From CAYXEN01 sp964464035 (GTDB lineage Bacteria > Krumholzibacteriota > Krumholzibacteriia > WVZY01): a DNA stretch of 64,000 nt. The stretch spans positions 1 through 64,000 of the forward strand of contig CAYXEN010000004.1 in assembly GCA_964464035.1 (NCBI GenBank), read 5' to 3'. The notes beneath the pieces were generated by a model that did not search any database, was not told where the DNA came from, and saw only the letters and a program-made list of their open reading frames with translations. Shown here piece after piece: positions 50,859 to 59,532 of this stretch; the stretch's first letter is position 1; each line of letters begins with the position of its first letter. Made by a program: the position numbers and the translations under genes.

Positions 50859-51755
50859 ATGAACAAAGCCACGAAAATACTCGTCTACTCGGCTCTCTGC
50901 CTCATCTGGAGTTCGACCTGGATAATGATAAAGATCGGGCTGGCCGGAGCGCCCCCCATCCTGAGCGCAGGGTTGCGTTTCATGATAGCATCTATCTTCC
51001 TGCTTGCAATCATCCTCTTCAAGCGTATCACCCTTCCGCGCACGAGAAAATTCATCGTTCTTTCCATATTCCTCGGCTTCTTCCAGATGGGGATACCCTA
51101 TGCGCTCGTCTATTGGGGCGAGCAGTACATCACTTCAGGCCTCACGTCCATTCTCTTCAGCACGATGCCGCTCGCCGTCGCCCTGCTCGCGCGCCTGATG
51201 CTCGGTGATCCCCTAGGCTTCAACAAGGTGGCCGGGATCCTCGTGGGACTGGCTGGAGTGCTCGTGATCTTCTCGGACAATCTGCACATGGGAGGTTCGA
51301 CGGCGCTCGTGGGGATGGCCGCGGTCGTCCTGAGCGCGGTGCTCGCGAGCCTGTCCACCGTAGTTGTAAAGAAGTATTCCTTTCAATACAATCCCATAGC
51401 ATCCATCTTCCCCCCCATAACGATCGGCGGCATGTTGCTCACCCTGACCGGCCTCGCCGCGGAACGGAGCCACCCGATGAACATAGACGGGATGACTGTG
51501 TTCAGCATCGTTTACCTCGGCCTGATCGGGACCGTCTGCGCTTTCGGGCTCTATTATTGGATAATCAAGCACATCGACGTGACGCTGCTCTCGTACCAGA
51601 CTTTCATCATCCCGATTCTGGCTTCGCTGATCGGCTGGATTTTCCTCAGGGAAATCATTACACTTCGCATGTTGATCGGAAGCTCGCTCATCTTCGGAGG
51701 GATAGCACTCGAGATGAGAAAGAAGAACGGCGAAAGGGCTCCGCGCGATGCCTGA
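50859..51755 (+). CDS. DMT-superfamily (EamA) transporter
   Basis: 298 residues with ten transmembrane helices in two EamA repeats (about 5-140 and 150-290). ALCLIWSSTWIMIKIG at the start and the second-half SLIGWIFLREIITLRMLIGSSLI (in part) are the typical repeat ends. Members export metabolites, amino acids or drugs; the substrate cannot be predicted. Its stop overlaps the sirtuin start by eight bases. The ATG at 50859 is used because the upstream extension is not membrane-like. Confidence 0.9.
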   Translation: MNKATKILVYSALCLIWSSTWIMIKIGLAGAPPILSAGLRFMIASIFLLAIILFKRITLPRTRKFIVLSIFLGFFQMGIPYALVYWGEQYITSGLTSILFSTMPLAVALLARLMLGDPLGFNKVAGILVGLAGVLVIFSDNLHMGGSTALVGMAAVVLSAVLASLSTVVVKKYSFQYNPIASIFPPITIGGMLLTLTGLAAERSHPMNIDGMTVFSIVYLGLIGTVCAFGLYYWIIKHIDVTLLSYQTFIIPILASLIGWIFLREIITLRMLIGSSLIFGGIALEMRKKNGERAPRDA

Positions 51756-52518
51756 CAAGGACGAGATAATTGCCTCCGCGGCGCGACTCATAGCCGGGTG
51801 CGGGCACCTCGTGGTTTCCACGGGTGCGGGCATGTCCAGGGAGAGCGGAATCCCCACGTTCCGCGACGCGCCCGACAGCTTGTGGGCCGATTTCGATCCG
51901 GAGAAACTCGCCACGAGGGAGGGGTTCCTCGCCGACCCGGAGCTGGTCTGGAAGTGGTACGAGGAGAGGCGCAAGATGATCGGATCCGCCGGGCCCCACG
52001 CCGGTCACTACGCAGTCGCCAGGCTCGAGGAACTGGTCGATTCATTCGATCTCGTGACTCAGAACATAGACGATCTCCACAGGAAAGCCGGTTCGAGGAA
52101 CATCATCGAACTCCACGGAAACATCTTCCGTTACAAGTGCCTCGACGAGGAACACCCGATAAGCGAACCGCCCTCGGACGGTTGCATACCTCCCCTCTGC
52201 CACTGCGGCTCCATGATCAGGCCCGACGTCGTGTGGTTCGGAGAGCCGCTCCCGGAGAAGAGCATCCTCCGGGCCTACCGGGCGGTGGAGAGCTGCGACG
52301 TCATGCTGGTCGTCGGCACCTCCGGGATGGTATATCCCGCCGCTTCCCTCCCCTCGCTGGCGAAGAGCGCCGGAGCTTCGGTGATAGAGATCAACCCGCA
52401 ACCGAGCGAGATCACCCCCGCCGCGGATCTCTTCATCCGGGCGAGGGCCGGAGAGGCGCTGCCCGAACTGGTCGAGAAGATCGAGGAGATCAAGGCCGAG
52501 AGCGGCGAGGATCGCTGA
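51748..52518 (+). CDS. cobB: NAD-dependent protein deacylase of the Sir2 family
   Basis: 256 residues. NAD-binding motifs are STGAGMSRESGIPTFRD and TQNIDDLHRKAG, and the catalytic His is in IIELHGNIF. WYEERRK provides the Tyr-x-x-Arg pair of SIRT5/CobB class III enzymes that remove succinyl or malonyl groups. The zinc region is atypical: YKC then GCIPPLCHCGS, as in E. coli CobB where only some of the four Cys are regular. It overlaps the transporter gene by eight bases (translational coupling). Confidence 0.92.
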   Translation: MPDKDEIIASAARLIAGCGHLVVSTGAGMSRESGIPTFRDAPDSLWADFDPEKLATREGFLADPELVWKWYEERRKMIGSAGPHAGHYAVARLEELVDSFDLVTQNIDDLHRKAGSRNIIELHGNIFRYKCLDEEHPISEPPSDGCIPPLCHCGSMIRPDVVWFGEPLPEKSILRAYRAVESCDVMLVVGTSGMVYPAASLPSLAKSAGASVIEINPQPSEITPAADLFIRARAGEALPELVEKIEEIKAESGEDR

Positions 52519-52568
52519 ACGGTTGAACCCGTCGGGCCACGGCTTGCGCGAGCGGGAGGTTTTTTCTT

Positions 52569-52597
52569 TTGGAGCTCTCCCGCCTCTTTGCTATCAT
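52569..52597 (+). promoter_or_regulatory. Candidate promoter of the FlgD-Ig-like protein gene
   Basis: TTGGAG (52569-52574), 17 bases, TATCAT (52592-52597). A T-rich tract immediately upstream (52559-52570) may also mark the end of the sirtuin transcript. Confidence 0.38.
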
Positions 52598-52657
52598 GCT
52601 CGGGTTCCAGCGCGCATTGCGTGCGCCGATCCGGCGCTTGTAACCTGCGGATACGAG

Positions 52658-54302
52658 ATGAGATCGAAAAAAAATCTGTTCTCATATATGATGGCGGCGC
52701 TGCTCGTGCTCGCCGCGGGGGAAGCCTCGGCTCAGGGAGCCCTTCTCACGCACGTCGAGATAGACGAGTTCACCATCTCGCCCGACGGTGACGGCGTGCA
52801 GGACAGCCTCGTCGTCTCCCTCACTCTCGCGGACTCCGCGCTGAGCGTCACCGTCCTCGTGCTCAACACCGACTCGTCGCTCTCCCCGGTCGATTCGCTA
52901 ATCGCCGGGATTCCGCTGGGCGCCGGGATCCACGCGGTATCCTGGAACGGAAAGGACTTCCTGGGAACCACGGTTCCGCAGGATTCATACTACGTCTTCG
53001 TGAACGCCGTGAACGTTTCCTCGAACGATACCGTCTTCAAGACCGTCCACGTCGACTTGACGCCGCCCGGAGTGAGCATCACGCGCATCGAGCCCGGTGT
53101 GTTCGCCCCCGACGTGCCTTCGCAGCCGTCGATCCTCTACGTGTATTTCGACGTGTGGAACTCCCCCCGGGAAGACGGCGATCAGGCGAGAGTGTTCATC
53201 GACGATCCTTCGGGCAACCAGTTGGCGGAGATCGCCGTCGATTCCTCCTTCACCGNNNNNNNNNNNNNNNNNNNNNNNNNNNNNNNNNNNNNNNNNNNNN
53301 NNNNNNNNNNNNNNNNNNNNNNNNNNNNNNNNNNNNNNNNNNNNNNNNNNNNNNNCCGACGACGGCGTCTATCAACTGCGAGTAGTCGTCTCCGACAACG
53401 GCGGCCACAGCGCATCCGATTGGGCGGGCATAAACGTCGACAAGAAGGAACCCGACATGGGGATAACATTCCCGGCGGAAGGGGCTAATTTCCAGGTGGT
53501 TCCTCAGGCCGGAGCGGGTTGGGTGTGGGACCGCAACGGCGTGAACCCGGATTCACTCGTAGTCAGCTACTCGGGAACGGTCTACGAGCCGGTCGACTCT
53601 TTCTACCTGCTCTCGGACACGTTGTTTTTCGCTTTCTCCCTGGCTGATTCGATAACGGAGGAGAAACGCTATACTCTTTTCTTCAAAGCCCAGGACATCG
53701 TGGGAAGGGAGAAAAAGGTATCCCTGCGGATCACTTACGACATCACGGCCCCGGCGGCTCCCACCCTGGATCAGCCCGTCGACAAGGTCGTGCATGGGCC
53801 GGATTACGTTCTCGGCGGTTCGATCCCCGGCGATGCGCAAGAGATCCTCGTCTACAGGAACGGCGTTCTCGCCGATTCCACCTTCCTCGTTCTCGACGGC
53901 AAGTTGTCCCTGGAAACAACCCTTCTGCCGGGAAGCAACCTGTTCCAGGCAAGAGCGGTGGATAAAGCGGGAAACGCGAGCGCCCTGTCAAATACCATCG
54001 AAGTAGTATTCGACGACGCGTCCGGGTTGTACATGCCTGAGCCTTTCCGCCCGAACGACGCGTTCCAGGTGAACCTGGCAAGAAGCGCCCGATCGGTCGA
54101 GATGCGAATCTACGACATGGGAGGCGACCTCGTCGCCGTGCTGGGAGCGGATCCGACGACTCTAAACGTCACGATTCCCTGGAACGGCCTCAACGGCGGC
54201 GGCGAGAGCGTGCTTCGCGGTCCGCTGGTCGCCGTAGCCTCCATAACCTACGAGGACGGATCGAAGAGTTCGATACGCAAGATCTTCCTCTTCAACCCGT
54301 GA
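52658..54302 (+). CDS. Secreted FlgD-Ig-like/beta-sandwich protein, interrupted by an assembly gap
   Basis: Signal peptide (RSKKNLFSYMMAALLVLAAGEASAQ, in part) followed by an Ig-like module with FTISPDGDGVQDSLVVSL, the 'SPDGDGxxD' start of FlgD-Ig/gliding-C-terminal domains. After the N run come more Ig-like repeats (for example KQKVS-type strands VSLRITYDITAPAAP) and a C-terminal FlgD-Ig module (MPEPFRPNDAFQVNLARSA, RIYDMGGDLVAVL, IPWNGLNGGG). The two sides lie in different frames, which means nothing because the N length is nominal. It is 10 bases upstream of the PorV-like gene. Function unknown; perhaps secreted through or anchored by that system. Confidence 0.78.
53256..53355. other. Scaffold gap (100 Ns)
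   Basis: Exactly 100 unknown bases inside one coding region. The size is conventional, so both length and reading frame across it are undetermined. Confidence 0.99.
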
Positions 54303-54312
54303 AAGGCGCGCG

Positions 54313-55275
54313 ATGAAGACGCACCTGGTGAAAAGACGAACCATGGGCCCGATCGCGGCGGCCGCCGCTCTAGTGCTTACGATCATCCTCTCGCCAGCGT
54401 ACCCCGGCCGTGCCCGGGCAGGCTATTCGCGGGGAGGTCCCTTCAACGCCCCGGGTTACGGGGCGAGGGCATGGGGCATGGGAGGAGCCGCAGTGGCCAG
54501 GGGTGGAAGCGAAGAGGCGATCTACTGGAATCCCGCCTTTCTCGCTCGGCTCTCGGCGAATACCGTCGGCCTCTCCTACGTGAACCTGGTCCCCGGCGTC
54601 AAGGCACGCCAGTCCTACCTCGCCTACGCGCGCATCTTGAAACCGTTCGACCGGGAAGAAGCGGAGAGACCGACGGCGCGCCACGCGGCGGGCGTCATGT
54701 ACCAGAACCTCTCGCTCGGGCTCGCCGGCGACGGCGGCTATAGTGAAAACGTCTTGAGACTCGCCTACTCGTACACACCGCAGGAATTCATAAGCTTCGG
54801 CGTGGGAGCATCCGTCCTCGTCTCCCGGAGCGACGTCGCCTTTTTCGATTCGAAAGGTTCGGCCTTCGACTTCGGGCTCCGCCTCCAGTTGAGCGGGAGA
54901 GCGGCTTTCGGCTTCGTCGCCCGCAACGCGGCCTCCCGCGTGATGTACGAGGATGGGCACGACGAGACGCTCACGCGGAGCTATTCCTTCGCATTGGCGT
55001 ACGAACGTTTCCACGGCGTCGACACCGAGACGGCGCTCACCTTCGCCCATGGAGGATTGTCCCGCGCCGCATGGGGGTTGCAGTACTCGCTCTTGAGCGG
55101 GGTCCTTGCCGTAAGAGGAGCCGTATCCTACCTCGCGTCCGGGGAGAGCCGGGTGATCCCCCACCTCGGCCTGGGCGTCGAGTACGGAAAGATGTCCATC
55201 GACTACAACGCGAACCTGGACCGGGAAAAAGCTTTCGAGGACACGCACCGCTTCTCTATCAGCGTGAAACTCTGA
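54313..55275 (+). CDS. PorV/PorQ-family outer-membrane barrel protein
   Basis: 320 residues with a signal region (AAAALVLTIILSPAYPGRARA). The diagnostic 'G-A-R-A-x-G-M-G-G-A' followed by 'A-I-Y-W-N-P-A-x-L' is present (GYGARAWGMGGAAVARGGS, EEAIYWNPAFLARLS). Alternating beta-strands continue to the C-terminus (RFSISVKL). PorV-type proteins in Bacteroidetes are the shuttles of type IX secretion; others are uncharacterised porin-like. AAAGGCG precedes the ATG. The preceding gene encodes an Ig-like secreted protein, a natural pair for export. Confidence 0.82.
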   Translation: MKTHLVKRRTMGPIAAAAALVLTIILSPAYPGRARAGYSRGGPFNAPGYGARAWGMGGAAVARGGSEEAIYWNPAFLARLSANTVGLSYVNLVPGVKARQSYLAYARILKPFDREEAERPTARHAAGVMYQNLSLGLAGDGGYSENVLRLAYSYTPQEFISFGVGASVLVSRSDVAFFDSKGSAFDFGLRLQLSGRAAFGFVARNAASRVMYEDGHDETLTRSYSFALAYERFHGVDTETALTFAHGGLSRAAWGLQYSLLSGVLAVRGAVSYLASGESRVIPHLGLGVEYGKMSIDYNANLDREKAFEDTHRFSISVKL

Positions 55276-55309
55276 TGACTTCGATTCACTCCCGATACAA
55301 TAGACGATC

Positions 55310-56560
55310 GTGAACCTGGAAAAAAACTCTTCAATATTGATTCGAACCGCCCTCCTGGGGATCGCCCTTTTCATCCCTTTCTCGATCGCGGGCTCAAACA
55401 CGGCCATCGGGATCGGAATCCTGGGATTGATTCTCGGGCTGGTTTCTTCGCCGGAGCAGAAAGAGAGGTTGAAAGAACTGCGCCGCGATCCGATCATCCT
55501 CGCCGCCCTGCTGCTCGTCGCGACGGGCCTCGTGTCGGCCCTGACGTCCGAAAACCTGGCCCGGGGAATCAAGGACTGGAAGGCATACTGGCTCTTCGTG
55601 ATCTACGTTCTGGCCGGATATCACCCGATCGATGAGAAGTTCCGCAAATCCCTGTTCTGGACCCTTTTCGCGTCAGCCACCCTTTCGGCGCTCGTGGCGG
55701 TCATCCAGGCGGCGGGCGGCATGGATTTTCTCTTCATACACATAAGAGCGGCGCTGCGCGCAAGGAGCACCCTGTTCATAATGACTTTCGCGGGAATATT
55801 CTGCCTGCTCATCCTTTTCAACTTTTCCGTGCTGCTGCGCGAGAAAAGAGCCGGCACGACTTTTCTCATACTCATTGCAGGCATACTCGTCCAGGCGGTC
55901 GGATTTCTCTTCGCTCTCTCCCGTGGTTCATGGCTGGCATTCTTCTTCGGCTTGCTCGCCCTCGTCGTCATTCTTCGCAGGAAAAAGGCTCTAGTTCTCG
56001 GCGGCGTGTTGGTTATCGTCATCGCATCTTTGACCGCTTTTAATCCCAAGTTGAATGCGAGATTCAAATCGACATGGGAAAACCTGCGTTCGCCGACGGA
56101 CAGGAGTATAAAGACGAGGTACGTCCTCTGGGACATCTCCCTCGACCTAATCGAGGAACATCCGCTCATGGGAATCGGGATGGGGGATTTCAGCCTGGAA
56201 GCCGAACGGAGGCTGGGCGGCAGGTTCGTGAAATCCACGGCCGACGCACACAACATCTACCTGCACGTGCTCGCGACGAGGGGAATCTTCGGTTTCATTC
56301 CATTCGTGCTCTTCTGGGTCGTCGTCCTGAGAAGCCTCGCGCGCTGGGAGAGATCGAGCAGGCACGGGGACCAGTTTCACCGCCACATCATTGCGGGGGT
56401 TTTCGCAGCCTGCGTGGCGCTCCTGGTGGGCGCCCTGACCGAAAACAACATCGACGACAGCGAGATCTTCATAGCTTTCCTCTTCCTTCTCGGATACGCT
56501 CGGTCCACGCAATGGGTGACGCGCGCGAGGGCGGACGTGGGCCGGTCCGGGGAATCGTGA
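55310..56560 (+). CDS. Second O-antigen ligase family protein
   Basis: 416 residues with about 10 helices. The Wzy_C signature is IEEHPLMGIGMGDFSLEAE and STADAHNIYLHVLATRGIFGF (in part), with the catalytic His in the latter. The GTG at 55310 has no good Shine-Dalgarno sequence. It is the last gene of the plus-strand block, 34 bases after the PorV-like gene. It probably ligates or polymerises a lipid-linked glycan; the acceptor is unknown. Confidence 0.83.
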   Translation: MNLEKNSSILIRTALLGIALFIPFSIAGSNTAIGIGILGLILGLVSSPEQKERLKELRRDPIILAALLLVATGLVSALTSENLARGIKDWKAYWLFVIYVLAGYHPIDEKFRKSLFWTLFASATLSALVAVIQAAGGMDFLFIHIRAALRARSTLFIMTFAGIFCLLILFNFSVLLREKRAGTTFLILIAGILVQAVGFLFALSRGSWLAFFFGLLALVVILRRKKALVLGGVLVIVIASLTAFNPKLNARFKSTWENLRSPTDRSIKTRYVLWDISLDLIEEHPLMGIGMGDFSLEAERRLGGRFVKSTADAHNIYLHVLATRGIFGFIPFVLFWVVVLRSLARWERSSRHGDQFHRHIIAGVFAACVALLVGALTENNIDDSEIFIAFLFLLGYARSTQWVTRARADVGRSGES

Positions 56561-56616
56561 CGAATCTCATTGCCAACAAAGCGGAGTCGCAAAGGCGCAT
56601 AACTATAAAAAAGATA

Positions 56617-56644
56617 TGGACATACGTGACGTTTCTGCTAAACT
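56617..56644 (+). promoter_or_regulatory. Candidate promoter of the multihaem cytochrome gene
   Basis: TGGACA (56617-56622), 16 bases ending TGC, TAAACT (56639-56644). The extended TGC-TAAACT supports it. The leader would be about 42 bases. Confidence 0.42.
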
Positions 56645-56691
56645 TCCCTTGCGGTGACGACTGGGTAAAAACAGAAGGGTGAGCGGGATAG

Positions 56692-59466
56692 ATGATAGTG
56701 AAGCAGCTTGCGGCGGCGGTTCTTCTCGCCTTCCTCATAAACAATACGGTTCATGCGCAATCCGATGTCTGTCTGGAGTGCCACCTCGACAAGGAGTTCA
56801 CGACCGAGAGGGGCGGCAAGACGGTATCTCTGTACGTCGACCCCGGCGCTCTCCGGTCGTCGGCGCACCGGGAACTCGAATGCGTAAGCTGTCACTCGGA
56901 CGTCGACGAAGAAGACCTGCCGCATTCCGAGACGCCCAAACCGGTACTCTGCGGTAATTGTCACGACGACATCCAGCTGGATTTCGATTACGGGGTTCAC
57001 GGCCAGGCGCTCAACCGCAGGGAAGCCTACGCGCCGACCTGCAAGGAGTGCCACGGCTCCCACGACATCCTCCCTCCCTCCGACCCCCGATCGCCCACTT
57101 ACAAGATGAACATTCCGTACCTCTGTGGAAAATGCCATCGCGAAGGGGCACCCGTCGCCAAGGTATACGACATTTCGGAACACAACATTCTCGAGAACTA
57201 CAGCCAGAGCATTCATGGTGAGGGGCTGTTCAAGAAAGGGCTGCTCGTAACGGCCACGTGCACCGATTGCCACGGGAGCCACGCGATCCTTCCCCACACT
57301 CATCCCAAGTCCTCCATCGCCCCGAGAAACATCGCCTCCACATGCACGAAGTGCCACATAAGAATAGAAGAAGTTCACGTCAAGGTGATAAGAGGAGAGC
57401 TCTGGGAAAAGGAGCCGGGGGCCATACCGGCGTGCACGGACTGCCACCTGCCGCACAAGGTGCGCAAGGAGAGCATGGAGCCCACCTTGTCCGACCGTTC
57501 GTGCCTGAAATGTCACAAGAAAGAAGGCTTGCTCAAGACGGCCGGCGGGGACACTCTTTCCCTCCACGTGGACAAGGAGGAGCTCAAGCAATCGGTTCAC
57601 AGGAACATCCCATGCGTCAAATGCCATTCGGACATCGATCCCCGGGCGGAAAGACCTTGCGAAACCGCCGGCAGAGCGGAATGCGCCAATTGTCATGCAA
57701 AAATCGCCGACGAATACTACCAGAGCGGACATGGTGAACAGTTCTTGAAAGGAAACACCGACGTCCCCTACTGTACGACATGTCACGGCGACCACAACGT
57801 CAAGCGGCACTCCGACGAGAACTCCCTGACTTTTCGCAGCTCGGTCCCCCAGCTATGCGGAAGGTGCCACCGCAAGGAAGGCAAGGCGTCCACCAAGGGC
57901 GATCTCGCGGAATTGACGGCCTACTCCGACTATTCGACGAGCGTGCACGGAAAGGGTCTCGTCAAGAAGGGACTCCTGCCGAGCGCCATCTGCACCGATT
58001 GCCACAACTCGCATCTCATATTGAAACACTCCGACTCCAGGTCTTCGGTCTACAGAAAGAACATCCCCGCGACCTGCGCTTCGTGCCACCGGGGAATCTA
58101 CAAGAAGTTCATCAAGAGTGTCCACTTCTCCATCGACGAGAAAGAAACACAGAAGAAGCCGGTCTGCACGGATTGCCATTCTTCCCACACGATAAGCGAA
58201 GTGGACAAGGACAAGTTCATGAAACAGGTGACGCAGCAATGCGGAGGGTGCCACAAAGACCTCTCGGAGACCTACCTTCAGACTATGCATGGAAAAGCCT
58301 ACCATCTGGGTTATCTCAAGGCGGCCAAGTGCTCAGATTGCCACAACCCGCATGGAACTCTGAGCATAAACGATCCCAACTCATCGGTAGGCCTCAAGAA
58401 CATCGTGAAGACGTGCAGGAAATGCCACGAGGACGCCACTTACAAGTTCACCGGCTACCTCACCCACGCCACCCACCATGACAAGGTCAAGTATCCGATC
58501 CTCTATTATACCTACTGGGCCATGACTCTGCTCCTCATCGGCGTCTTCACCTTCTTCGGCATCCACACCCTTCTCTGGCTCCCCCGCTCCTTCCGGATTC
58601 TCTTCGATCGAAGGCGCCGCAAGGCGTCCCTGCGGGGACGTTACTATATCCAGCGCTTCACCCCGGGCCAGAGGGTGACGCATCTCTTCGTGATAATAAG
58701 CTTCATGTCGCTCGCTCTCACCGGAATGATGCTCAAGTTCTCCGGCATGGCGTGGGCGAGATTCATAGCCGACCTGCTGGGCGGGGTGGCGGTCGCGCGT
58801 ACGATCCACAGGACCGCGGCGATCATCACTTTCGGATACTTCGCCTACCACTTGAGTTCCCTCATAAGATTGAAGCGGCAGCGCAAGACGAGTCTTCGCC
58901 GGTTCATATTCGGTGAGAACTCACTTATGTTCAACCGCAACGACATGAAGGACTTCTTCAACACCGTGCGCTGGTTCCTGGGCCTGGGACCACGCCCTCA
59001 GTACGGCAGATGGACTTACTGGGAGAAGTTCGATTACTTCGCCGTCTTCTGGGGCGTGGCCGTCATCGGGACTTCCGGTCTCATGCTCTGGCTTCCCGAG
59101 TTCTTCACCCACATCCTCCCGGGATGGCTCATCAACGTGGCCATGATAATTCACAGCGATGAAGCCCTTCTCGCGGTCGGGTTCATATTCACGGTGCATT
59201 TCTTCAACACCCACCTCCGGCCCGAGGCGTTCCCCATGGACACGGTCATCTTCACCGGCTCGGTGCCCGTGGAGGAGTACAAGCACGATCGCCCCAGGGA
59301 TTATTACGAACTACGAAGAAGCGGCATGCTTCGCAAGCGGATGCACAAGGATCCGGTATCGGGAAAACTCGAACGTCTCGCGAGGGTTTTCGGTTTCATC
59401 TTCCTGTCCGTGGGAATGATCTTGATCGGCCTCATCATATTCTCGGTGATTTTCGGCTATCGCTAG
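56692..59466 (+). CDS. 19-haem cytochrome c fused to a cytochrome b-type membrane domain
   Basis: 924 residues. After a signal peptide (VKQLAAAVLLAFLINNTVHA) the exported part (about 25-610) has 19 CxxCH haem-binding motifs, first CLECH and last CRKCH, many with a second His such as CTDCHGSH or CSDCHNPH, as in octahaem/NrfB-like repeats. From about 615 to 924 there are about five transmembrane helices with paired His residues (THLFVIISFMSLALTG, IHRTAAIITFGYFAYHLSS, MIIHSDEALLAVGF), a cytochrome b561/formate-dehydrogenase-gamma type domain. The plan suggests quinol oxidation or reduction coupled to a periplasmic multihaem wire. It is a single gene without nearby reductase subunits. Confidence 0.9.
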   Translation: MIVKQLAAAVLLAFLINNTVHAQSDVCLECHLDKEFTTERGGKTVSLYVDPGALRSSAHRELECVSCHSDVDEEDLPHSETPKPVLCGNCHDDIQLDFDYGVHGQALNRREAYAPTCKECHGSHDILPPSDPRSPTYKMNIPYLCGKCHREGAPVAKVYDISEHNILENYSQSIHGEGLFKKGLLVTATCTDCHGSHAILPHTHPKSSIAPRNIASTCTKCHIRIEEVHVKVIRGELWEKEPGAIPACTDCHLPHKVRKESMEPTLSDRSCLKCHKKEGLLKTAGGDTLSLHVDKEELKQSVHRNIPCVKCHSDIDPRAERPCETAGRAECANCHAKIADEYYQSGHGEQFLKGNTDVPYCTTCHGDHNVKRHSDENSLTFRSSVPQLCGRCHRKEGKASTKGDLAELTAYSDYSTSVHGKGLVKKGLLPSAICTDCHNSHLILKHSDSRSSVYRKNIPATCASCHRGIYKKFIKSVHFSIDEKETQKKPVCTDCHSSHTISEVDKDKFMKQVTQQCGGCHKDLSETYLQTMHGKAYHLGYLKAAKCSDCHNPHGTLSINDPNSSVGLKNIVKTCRKCHEDATYKFTGYLTHATHHDKVKYPILYYTYWAMTLLLIGVFTFFGIHTLLWLPRSFRILFDRRRRKASLRGRYYIQRFTPGQRVTHLFVIISFMSLALTGMMLKFSGMAWARFIADLLGGVAVARTIHRTAAIITFGYFAYHLSSLIRLKRQRKTSLRRFIFGENSLMFNRNDMKDFFNTVRWFLGLGPRPQYGRWTYWEKFDYFAVFWGVAVIGTSGLMLWLPEFFTHILPGWLINVAMIIHSDEALLAVGFIFTVHFFNTHLRPEAFPMDTVIFTGSVPVEEYKHDRPRDYYELRRSGMLRKRMHKDPVSGKLERLARVFGFIFLSVGMILIGLIIFSVIFGYR

Positions 59467-59483
59467 CGCCCGTTGTGCTGCAA

Positions 59484-59498
59484 GGCGGAGTATCCGCC
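59484..59498. terminator. Weak hairpin between convergent cytochrome and sulfatase-like genes
   Basis: GGCGGA-GTA-TCCGCC is a 6-bp perfect stem with a 3-base loop in the 66-base convergent gap; no T tract follows. Confidence 0.25.
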
Positions 59499-59532
59499 GG
59501 TTCCGCGAAGCTCCCCGGCCTCCGGACCCGGT

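Noticed and set aside
49748..51208. Plus-strand frame of 486 codons
   Set aside because: Mostly antisense to the frameshifted membrane protein, low-complexity charged composition, and collides with the DMT transporter frame.
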